Shown here: positions 25,459 through 31,729 of the stretch, in pieces | Numbering within the stretch: position 1 is the first letter of the stretch | Layout of the letters: the number at the start of each line of letters is the position of its first letter | Assembly (NCBI GenBank): GCA_026390595.1 | Contig: JAPLFQ010000010.1 | Span: 62,001-126,000 of the forward strand | Direction: 5' to 3' | Length of the DNA stretch: 64,000 nt | From: Ignavibacteriales bacterium | Lineage (GTDB): Bacteria > Bacteroidota > Ignavibacteria > UBA10030 | Program-made: the position numbers and the translations under genes | Notes under the pieces: model-generated | Seen by the model: only the letters and a program-made list of their open reading frames with translations | Told to the model about the DNA's origin: nothing | Database searches by the model: none

Positions 25459-26103
25459 ATGCCTACTAAGTTTGTTTGTCTCGCGAATTCATACAAGGAG
25501 GGAGGGCGTTGTCTAGCAGGGATTGAGATTGATAATCACTATAATGCGGTCAGGGATCGTGGGAGGCCGAAATGGATCAGACCGATTTGCAACACTCAAC
25601 ACGGTCAGGTTCCTACAGGTCTGGTACAGGGGCTGAACGTTCTGGATATTCTTGGCGTGCAGGTCACGCAGAGGCTGAACAATGGATATCAGTCAGAGAA
25701 TGTCTACTTCGATGAAAAATCGCTGGAAAGAACTGGCGTCTTCAATAAAACGCTGCTCAATAACCTATGTTCAGACCAGACTAAGATATTTGGAAACTAC
25801 GGGAAGGCGGTAGCACCTGACGCCATAACCACTCTTTCACATTCACTGATGTTCGTCAAACTATCAGTTTACGAGGTTATCGAGCGAACATATTCAGATT
25901 CTCCTGGACGAGCTCAGGTCAGGCTTGTCTTCAAGTATTACGAACATACCTACGACCTGCCAGTGACGGATCCACAATTCCTGCATAAGTACAAATTAAA
26001 TCCGGATGTTCTGACAGGTGTTCGTGAACTATTCATTACTCTGTCCCTTGGGGTCCTTCATCAAGGGTGGTACTCTAAACTGGTCGCCGCAATAATATGG
26101 TAA
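25459..26103 (+). CDS. Dual-OB (DuOB) domain protein
   Basis: A 214-residue protein whose N-terminus KFVCLANSYKEGGRCLAGIEI...RPKWIRPI matches the dual-OB domain signature: a first strand FVCLANS, GGRCLAG, then WIRP. The second half has VYFDEKSLERTGVF and a C-terminal strand-rich region. OB folds bind nucleic acids or nucleotides, and this family is often paired with DUF488. It follows the DUF488 genes closely and its stop overlaps the ACP-fusion start as ATGGTAA, so translation is coupled. Ligand unknown. Confidence 0.65.
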   Translation: MPTKFVCLANSYKEGGRCLAGIEIDNHYNAVRDRGRPKWIRPICNTQHGQVPTGLVQGLNVLDILGVQVTQRLNNGYQSENVYFDEKSLERTGVFNKTLLNNLCSDQTKIFGNYGKAVAPDAITTLSHSLMFVKLSVYEVIERTYSDSPGRAQVRLVFKYYEHTYDLPVTDPQFLHKYKLNPDVLTGVRELFITLSLGVLHQGWYSKLVAAIIW

Positions 26104-27224
26104 ACAACTGTCGGGAGCGAATTTTGGAGGTTGTTCCCAAAATGCAGCTTCAGGATATTGATAGTCCTGTCCGTCAAACTGGCCTGGATAGTCTCGATTT
26201 GGTGGTTGTGAGGGTTACGTTGGAAAAGGATTTTGGGCTGGAGATTCCTGACGGGGATTGGTTCGGGTTCGATTCGATTGGGGAGGCAATCCAGTATTGC
26301 GAGCAGATGGGATCTCACCGAGAGATTTCTCAACATATTGATCAACCACCTTCTCTTGCCAGGAAATATTCGATCAACATGCCCCAGATGGCCATATCGG
26401 GCTTGTCGGAAAATTGGCTATTCAAAGAATTGGGGGATATACACTGGGACCTTCTGTTTCGAGGATTGGGCAAATGTTCCAGCGAAGTAGTTGACGAGGA
26501 TGGCAACAGGCTCTATGCCACATTCGCACGTATCCAATTCTGCTCAGCTTCGCTTAGCGCCTACAAGGAGAATGACGAAATCACGATCGATGCGGCTATT
26601 CGACGTTTCGGCAAAGGTACTTTCGTATCTGAGGCAGCGCTAAAGAATACCCGAATTGCTCTAGAAGCCAGACTCATGACTTGTTTTGCGTCAAGGGAAA
26701 TGACTGACAACACGAAATTGTTGAAGTGTCAGCCATCCGAGCAGATCAGAGGGATACCTGAATATGCTACGACCCCGGAGTTCCTGAATGAGTACCGTTT
26801 GATCAAGAAAGGACTATCGGATCAGATCGATATTGCTGGTCATTCATTTAGAGTTGGCGATGACTATATCTACGAGCGCGAATACACTCTGAATCCTTAT
26901 TATGACCTCAATGGTGTGGGTTTGCTCTACTTCGCATCTTATCCCGTGATCGCTGACTTTTGTGAATCTAAGTACTTCAACGGTGGCCATGGGTCATCAA
27001 GGTGGGAAACAGATTATTCGACGAGTTGTCGTGACGTTCACTATTTTGCGAACTGCAATATTGAGGACTCGATCATATTCCGACTCAATAGCCATGACAG
27101 CGTAGCGGATGGGAAAGTGAAGTCTGCATCATCGCTCTATCGAAAAAGCGACATGACTCTAATGGCGAGAATCTTCACGGTCAAAGATCGCGAACAAGGA
27201 AGGCACCAAACCAACGAACACTGA
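26097..27224 (+). CDS. Acyl-carrier domain fused to LnmK/Pnap_2097-type hot-dog enzyme
   Basis: A 375-residue fusion. Residues 1-75 are acyl-carrier-like with VRQTGLDSLDLVVVRVTLEKDFGLEIPDGDW; the Ser of GLDSLD would carry phosphopantetheine. Residues 90-370 resemble LnmK/Pnap_2097 biosynthetic proteins (NMPQMAISGLSENWLFKELGDIHWDLL..., DDYIYEREYTLNPYYDLNGVGLLYFASYPVIADFCE), hot-dog enzymes acting on carrier-bound acyl groups. LnmK itself is an acyltransferase/decarboxylase. Such a gene is unexpected between DuOB and unknown genes of a defence cluster. It may work with the SDR/aldolase operon 18 kb upstream or modify a cluster component; both are inference. Confidence 0.7.
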   Translation: MVNNCRERILEVVPKMQLQDIDSPVRQTGLDSLDLVVVRVTLEKDFGLEIPDGDWFGFDSIGEAIQYCEQMGSHREISQHIDQPPSLARKYSINMPQMAISGLSENWLFKELGDIHWDLLFRGLGKCSSEVVDEDGNRLYATFARIQFCSASLSAYKENDEITIDAAIRRFGKGTFVSEAALKNTRIALEARLMTCFASREMTDNTKLLKCQPSEQIRGIPEYATTPEFLNEYRLIKKGLSDQIDIAGHSFRVGDDYIYEREYTLNPYYDLNGVGLLYFASYPVIADFCESKYFNGGHGSSRWETDYSTSCRDVHYFANCNIEDSIIFRLNSHDSVADGKVKSASSLYRKSDMTLMARIFTVKDREQGRHQTNEH

Positions 27225-27316
27225 AGGTCGAGAATGTGGAGTTAGGGTGTGGTTTGATTCTGCCCTGTGCTCCTCTGCAGAAGATACGGATATGCCAACC
27301 ATGAAGAGACATCGCA

Positions 27317-27886
27317 ATGCCTGAAGTGATGACTTGGGAAGATGTCGGCCCGGTTGCCCAGAACGCCCTTAATGTCTGGGTCGGAGGAGCTGAGCAGCGA
27401 TGGGCTGAAAGGGCTTGGGTTGCCATCTTAGACGCGGGTCTGGCAGAATACTCGACTGAGCTAGAGCGTCATAAAGTTGGTCTTCGTTTCATTTCTCTTT
27501 GCGACATATATCTTGATTTCTGCAAGGTGGGACGTGAGGAAGAATGTGAGTCGGACTATTCCGCGTGGATTGCAGATCTTGGCTTTTCGGATTTTATCCT
27601 CGGAGTTCTAATCGGTCGCTCGAAGGATATCGATGACAATGATATCGAGGATTATGCCTCCGATGATTTGATCCGGGTTCTGGCGTCAAGCGTTCGGGAA
27701 GAAGTGGTTACGGCGATTACCAAAGGACTTGGAGGGCGCAACGGCCTATTTGAATCCCTTTGGTTGAGTCGATTCGATGAGAAAGAGACGGTTGACGAGG
27801 AACGTGATTCCGTGTTTACAGAACTGACTGGAGACAAGATGGCTCTCTGGTCTTGGATTGATCAAGGCTGCTACCCGTATCGGTGA
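27317..27886 (+). CDS. Acidic protein of unknown function
   Basis: A 189-residue acidic, mostly helical protein I do not recognise. The composition is rich in Asp/Glu and Trp (MTWEDVGPVAQNALNVWVGG near the start). A conserved-looking C-terminus WSWIDQGCYPYR and a DDNDIEDYASDD acidic stretch near residue 110 stand out. AAGAGA lies nine bases before the start. It is 92 bases after the acyl-carrier fusion and in the same direction, so it may be the last or next-to-last gene of the cluster. It could be an immunity or inhibitor-type protein because of its charge, but nothing specific supports that. Confidence 0.5.
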   Translation: MPEVMTWEDVGPVAQNALNVWVGGAEQRWAERAWVAILDAGLAEYSTELERHKVGLRFISLCDIYLDFCKVGREEECESDYSAWIADLGFSDFILGVLIGRSKDIDDNDIEDYASDDLIRVLASSVREEVVTAITKGLGGRNGLFESLWLSRFDEKETVDEERDSVFTELTGDKMALWSWIDQGCYPYR

Positions 27887-27932
27887 TGATTCTCGACAAA
27901 TAACAGACTACTGAAACATCAATGAGGCAACA

Positions 27933-28118
27933 ATGGAAGAAGAGCAAAAGGAAGTAGGGCCTACGTTTGGTGAATATCAGGGCAAGCCGATCATACGCAT
28001 CCCAACCGTCGACAAGCCAAATCCCGATACCACCTGGCATTGGATGTCGTTTGGAAAGAATAAAGCGAAAGCGATCGTGAAGTATTTTGATTCGATAAAG
28101 AAGTTTGCGGAAGAATGA
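27933..28118 (+). CDS. Small conserved-looking protein (61 aa)
   Basis: A 61-residue protein with an acidic N-terminus, GKPIIRIPTVDKPNPDTTWHWMSFGKNKAKAIV in the middle and an amphipathic basic helix at the end. The 'IRIP...SFGxxKAKAI' pattern resembles short uncharacterised bacterial proteins. A GAGGCAACA element precedes the ATG. A hairpin (28158-28197) follows, so it likely ends the cluster's transcript. Confidence 0.55.
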   Translation: MEEEQKEVGPTFGEYQGKPIIRIPTVDKPNPDTTWHWMSFGKNKAKAIVKYFDSIKKFAEE

Positions 28119-28157
28119 ACATCCAGGCGAATGGTGGTAGGCAAGTAGCAATTCGAA

Positions 28158-28197
28158 AAAGGTCAAACCATCCGCCTAGTCCCCTCGCTTGACCTTT
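28158..28197 (+). terminator. Inverted repeat, possible end of defence-cluster transcript
   Basis: AAAGGTCAA at 28158-28166 pairs with TTGACCTTT at 28189-28197 across a 22-base loop. The position, 40 bases after the last cluster gene and before a new gene at 28231, suits a terminator, although the T-tract is only three bases and the loop is long. Confidence 0.4.
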
Positions 28198-28230
28198 CAT
28201 CCTGAACAAATCTAGACGCGGATTGAAAAA

Positions 28231-29148
28231 ATGACTCTCGGCTTACGCGGACTCCGGAGAAAGACAATCACATTCTTTGAGGGCCCGCCCTCTAGCTCAT
28301 TTGGCAAAGTCACCGAAAACCGCAAGACCTCCAAACTTTCGGACCTTAACAACTTCTTGCATAACAGGATGATGCTGGGGCAAAGAGCGAGAGGGATCAA
28401 GTTCCAGAAAGGAGACAAGAACCATTACTTTCGGAACTTAAACGAGTTCGAAGAGCTTTCACAATGGATCGATCAGCTCGGTGAGATTGCCGCTCAATAC
28501 CCACCCGATTCAACAGTCAAGCCTGCCGTCGAGAGCTTGAAGGTAACCCTCGGCCAAGAACTTGAGAATTTCAGCAAGGAATTCAAAAACCAATATGGTG
28601 AATTACCACAAGGTGCTCGTCGAAAGGTTGCCAAGTATTCTAATCAGGAACTCGCTTTGATGTATTTGGAGTATTGTTCGCAAAGTGGGAAATCACTCCC
28701 CTCTACCCCTGAGTTGGAATCTGGCACTCCTGTGTCGCAGCCCACCTGGCATAGAGCTTACAAACGAAAAAGCTTCTGGCTCGAAGTGCGTGAGCTTGGC
28801 AATCAAAGAGTCGATGAAGAAGTGAAGGAATTGAAGAAGGCTAACGACCGAAAAGACCTGATGGTGAAAGCAGCAAATGACGCTGATGACAAGTTGCTCA
28901 AGCTTAAGGAGGTGACTGAAACCAATAAACGCGATGATGTTGACTTGGTGAATGTTGCGAGTATCGAGGAAATCGACTCCTATGACATCGATGACAAGAT
29001 TGATGCTAAGGACCTTATTGATGAAATGACCAGACCTCAGCTCATTCGTGCGATAGTTAACGAACGCCCTGATATTATTCCTGGAGATCTCGAGAGAGAA
29101 CCGTTGTTCAAGCTGAGAACTCTACTAGCCAAGCTACTGTTCCCGTGA
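28231..29148 (+). CDS. Unknown element protein with possible HTH
   Basis: A 305-residue protein I do not recognise. It is highly charged, with helical stretches and a central segment (LALMYLEYCSQSGKSLPSTPELESGTPVSQPTWHRAYKRKSFW, about residues 145-190) that reads like a DNA-binding helix-turn-helix. An Asp/Lys-rich linker and a C-terminal LeuArg-rich helix pair follow. The ribosome binding site is weak. It stands apart between the defence cluster and the replication genes and is followed by a strong terminator, so it is probably monocistronic. A regulatory or partition role is possible. Confidence 0.5.
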   Translation: MTLGLRGLRRKTITFFEGPPSSSFGKVTENRKTSKLSDLNNFLHNRMMLGQRARGIKFQKGDKNHYFRNLNEFEELSQWIDQLGEIAAQYPPDSTVKPAVESLKVTLGQELENFSKEFKNQYGELPQGARRKVAKYSNQELALMYLEYCSQSGKSLPSTPELESGTPVSQPTWHRAYKRKSFWLEVRELGNQRVDEEVKELKKANDRKDLMVKAANDADDKLLKLKEVTETNKRDDVDLVNVASIEEIDSYDIDDKIDAKDLIDEMTRPQLIRAIVNERPDIIPGDLEREPLFKLRTLLAKLLFP

Positions 29149-29200
29149 AAGGGCTGGATGAATAGCCGCTGAAACACCACATTGAATAGCTGTTGAATAG

Positions 29201-29229
29201 AACGCCAGCCTCCCGGTTGGCGTTTTTTG
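29201..29229 (+). terminator. Intrinsic terminator
   Basis: AACGCCAGCC, loop TCCC, GGTTGGCGTT followed by further T residues. The stem is about ten pairs with one or two wobble/mismatch positions. It ends the transcript of the gene stopping at 29148. Confidence 0.8.
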
Positions 29230-29290
29230 TTTGTATTGACCAGTTCGCCCCTTCCGCACACCCATCCCTGAATATCCTCTCTTCTAGTGA

Positions 29291-29304
29291 GCGCGATAAC
29301 GCGC
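29291..29304. promoter_or_regulatory. Small palindrome upstream of duplicated gene pair
   Basis: GCGCG-ATAA-CGCGC lies 32 bases before the start at 29336 and after the terminator at 29229. Its place in the promoter-leader region suggests an operator or leader hairpin. No regulator is identified. Confidence 0.35.
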
Positions 29305-29335
29305 AAAACTACACACCACTACTTCAGAGGATATC

Positions 29336-29785
29336 ATGAACCAGATCACCAGTTGCCAGTCCAAGGCGATCAGCCTTAACCAGATTCTCACATCTAGCTT
29401 CATTCAGCTCCCAGTATATACCCGGTTCCAGAAAACAGACTTGTACCTGACAGTTCCGGTGACTTCTATTGAAGTCTCAAACTCTGGGATCACGGTCCAC
29501 ACCTCGAACGGCGCACCATCCCAGATTGCTTGGGACGAATTGCTGGACATAGTCACTTTCGTCGACGGTAATGGCAAGCCAGTGTTCCTGGCTGAAATAT
29601 CCAACGGCAGCGACATCGCCGCAACCATTTTCTCTGAGCTTGAGGAAAACTCAGATCAAATGCTCCTTATCCGCTTCAAGCATCAGCATGAGTATATGTC
29701 GGAGGATGATGCTCGTGAGGCCTGGTGGGAAGCAAGGAGAATGGCTTCACGCAAACGTGCGTACCGATTTGCACTAGCAGCATAA
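29336..29785 (+). CDS. Unknown protein, member 1 of tandem paralogue pair
   Basis: A 149-residue protein whose core (about residues 20-90: QLPVYTRFQKTDLYLTVPVTSIEVS...ITVHT...QIAWDELLDIVTFVDGNGKPVF) is shared with the next gene. The beta-rich pattern ends with a unique helical, Arg-rich C-terminus. GAGGATATC precedes the start. I know no family. Located at the head of the rightward replication-gene operon of the element, it may be an early regulatory or DNA-binding protein. The stop codon sits inside a 30-base repeat also present at the end of the paralogue. Confidence 0.6.
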   Translation: MNQITSCQSKAISLNQILTSSFIQLPVYTRFQKTDLYLTVPVTSIEVSNSGITVHTSNGAPSQIAWDELLDIVTFVDGNGKPVFLAEISNGSDIAATIFSELEENSDQMLLIRFKHQHEYMSEDDAREAWWEARRMASRKRAYRFALAA

Positions 29786-29834
29786 TCAGCAACCAAACAA
29801 AACCAATCGCCGGGCGTCAGCTGATTCGCCCGGC
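29777..29834 (+). repeat. Gene-end repeat with RNA hairpin, copy 1
   Basis: A 30-base segment (29777-29806) covering the last codons and stop of the gene is identical to 30250-30279. It is followed by a perfect 8-bp hairpin GCCGGGCG (29809-29816) / CGCCCGGC (29827-29834) with a 10-base loop, just before the next ribosome binding site. It may control translation or mRNA processing between the genes. Confidence 0.7.
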
Positions 29835-29859
29835 ACAATTCAATCACACGGAGGTTCCT

Positions 29860-30258
29860 ATGTCACATACAGCGCTTTCTTATATCAGTTCAAACCACAT
29901 ACCCAGTCGGACTTTGATTTCCACCAACGGGTCCACTGGCCAAGGCCGTCATCTTCACGAAGTAAAGAAGCTCGTCAGGCTCTTGGCCCGCAAATCGGCT
30001 CAATTGCCTATTTACACCAGGTTTCAAACAATCTCCGGATATCAGACAGTCCCAGTGATGTCGGTGCAAGTCACGGGACGAGAAATCGTAGCTCGCATCG
30101 AAAATGCAGAGCCTCTGCTGATTACCTGGGAACAGCTTGTTGGACTTGTCGTTTTCGCTGACGACAAAGGCCGGCCGTATTTTGACGCCAACTCCGCATT
30201 CATGCAGGAAGAGATTTTCGAATTGGACGAAACAATGGAGCTTGAACTCGCAGCATAA
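29860..30258 (+). CDS. Unknown protein, member 2 of tandem paralogue pair
   Basis: A 132-residue paralogue of the preceding gene. The shared core is QLPIYTRFQTISGYQTVPVMSVQVTGREIVARI...LITWEQLVGLVVFADDKGRPYF; the N-terminus (about 45 residues) and the acidic C-terminus ending ELDETMELELAA differ. CGGAGGTTCC places the start at 29860 rather than the longer frame from 29725. The stop again falls inside the 30-base repeat followed by a hairpin, so gene plus downstream region were duplicated as a unit. Function unknown. Confidence 0.6.
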   Translation: MSHTALSYISSNHIPSRTLISTNGSTGQGRHLHEVKKLVRLLARKSAQLPIYTRFQTISGYQTVPVMSVQVTGREIVARIENAEPLLITWEQLVGLVVFADDKGRPYFDANSAFMQEEIFELDETMELELAA

Positions 30259-30306
30259 TCAGCAACCAAACAAAACCAACTGCTGGGCGTCGCTGATTCG
30301 CTTGGC
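30250..30306 (+). repeat. Gene-end repeat with RNA hairpin, copy 2
   Basis: Identical to copy 1 over 30 bases (30250-30279). The hairpin arms GCTGGGCG (30282-30289) and CGCTTGGC (30299-30306) differ from copy 1, but still pair over all eight positions if three G-U pairs are allowed. Pairing kept while the sequence changed points to selection on RNA structure. Confidence 0.65.
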
Positions 30307-30332
30307 GCATTTCAAACATAAAGGGCAACACC

Positions 30333-30926
30333 ATGAGCAAACCAAAAGGAAATACAGATTCACCGGCTAACGGTGGCAATCATCACGAACGCAAATCCAG
30401 CGAGAAAGGAAAAGTGGCAGTTGCTGGGAAGGAATATCCCATTGTCCGCGGAGCGATTAAGATGGATCGAAGAGACGCTGAGAGCATCAGCCTGTCCGAT
30501 TTTCCCCCAGGCTCGATAGTCGAATTCCCCGATAAAGGGGCCGGCTTTCACGTCCAGGCGATCCAGAAAATCACCAAAACGGGAGCAGAGGTAGTCATCC
30601 TCACTCGCACTTCGCCAGATGATCCAATGCTTCTCGACCGCAGCGTGCACTTCGGTCTGGCAGCAAATCTCATACGGCAACGCGAGGAAAAACAGAAAGA
30701 CATCCAGCTCCTCGTTGACCATTGCTGCGAGCACAGCTCACTTGTTGCGGCGGTGATTCCCTGCAAGGGTCACACGGTGGGAGCAGTTGTAGCGGCTGGT
30801 GAGAAGATCTTCTCTGACACACTGAGCGGACTGGAGTCCATAGAGAAAGGAGTAGTAAGAAGAATCCAGTACTTGGAAGAAAGGGGCATATTGCCCGGTC
30901 CTTCCATCACTACAAACATGCATTAA
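30333..30926 (+). CDS. Unknown element protein
   Basis: A 197-residue protein I do not recognise. The first 35 residues are low-complexity and polar (Asn/Gly/Lys-rich), then a beta-rich stretch (GKEYPIVRGAIKMDRRDAESISLSDFPPGSIVEF) and a C-terminal half with DHCCEHSSLVAAVIPCKGHTVGAVVAAGEKI. Two adjacent Cys plus two His (CCEH) might bind metal. AAAGGGCAACACC precedes the start. It belongs to the same rightward operon as the paralogue pair and the coiled-coil gene. Confidence 0.5.
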   Translation: MSKPKGNTDSPANGGNHHERKSSEKGKVAVAGKEYPIVRGAIKMDRRDAESISLSDFPPGSIVEFPDKGAGFHVQAIQKITKTGAEVVILTRTSPDDPMLLDRSVHFGLAANLIRQREEKQKDIQLLVDHCCEHSSLVAAVIPCKGHTVGAVVAAGEKIFSDTLSGLESIEKGVVRRIQYLEERGILPGPSITTNMH

Positions 30927-31015
30927 AGTTATTCACTCTGAAAACCAGCACCCAAACAATAACGACTGAGAGTAAGCTGGATCTCTCAGCAAAGTACCAA
31001 GAAAGGAACGAAGCA

Positions 31016-31729
31016 ATGAAAAATATGTCTGCTTTAGATAATACAATCAACGATTCTGATACCGACAAAACCGTCGTGGTCAGATCAATTCCTGCTCGAA
31101 AGGTGGCCCAGTTGAAGTTGGCGATGGACGGAGCCGAGAGGCGCATGCTCCGTCTCAAGACCGAGCTACTTGAGTGCCGTGCCATTATCCGGCGCAAATA
31201 TGTCGAGCGTCAGGATAGCAAAGGAAATGCGACCACGCAGCTTCAGCTAAATCCTGCGCAGGTCGAGGGTTATCGGTTGAAACGTACTGGCATCGAAGAG
31301 CAACTGGCCATTGCATCTGGGGACTATCTCCAATGGAAGAGAGCCTACCGAAAGGCAGTGGAACAGAACATCCAGGTGGCACGCAAATCGGTGAAAATGG
31401 TGCGTGAAGAAAACCGGCTTCGCCGTGATGCAAGAGCGCTTCTCAGAAAGACCAAAGCCATTCTAGAGAAAGAAGGTAGGAATGGTGGAGCTCTGGAACT
31501 CGACCTCCTGACAACTCTTGCAGTCAACGATGATGTAAAGGGTTTCAGATCGGCGTTTGATGAGTTTGTCGAGAAGTTCGATCCGTCACACTACGTGACC
31601 ATCTCAGGTATCAGTAGCGTGAAGACCGAGATTATCCATGCCCTTATGGATGAGTTCTCGGCAGGTAAAGCGAATGACAACTCCGAAACCCTTACCGGTG
31701 CAGTTGCAGCAGTTGAAGGAGGTGTCTAA
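31016..31729 (+). CDS. Coiled-coil protein upstream of primase-helicase
   Basis: A 237-residue, strongly basic and helical protein. Long coiled-coil segments cover about residues 28-60 and 85-155 (RLKTELLECRAIIRRKY; KMVREENRLRRDARALLRKTKAILEKEG). No domain is recognised. AAAGGAACGAAGC is the ribosome binding site. Its stop overlaps the primase-helicase start (TAATG), so the two are made together. A DNA-binding, replication or recombination accessory role (for example a helicase loader or annealing protein) is inferred from position. Confidence 0.6.
   Translation: MKNMSALDNTINDSDTDKTVVVRSIPARKVAQLKLAMDGAERRMLRLKTELLECRAIIRRKYVERQDSKGNATTQLQLNPAQVEGYRLKRTGIEEQLAIASGDYLQWKRAYRKAVEQNIQVARKSVKMVREENRLRRDARALLRKTKAILEKEGRNGGALELDLLTTLAVNDDVKGFRSAFDEFVEKFDPSHYVTISGISSVKTEIIHALMDEFSAGKANDNSETLTGAVAAVEGGV

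Noticed and set aside
29777-30306. CRISPR-like repeat
   Set aside because: Only two copies, separated by a whole gene; they are duplicated gene ends with hairpins.
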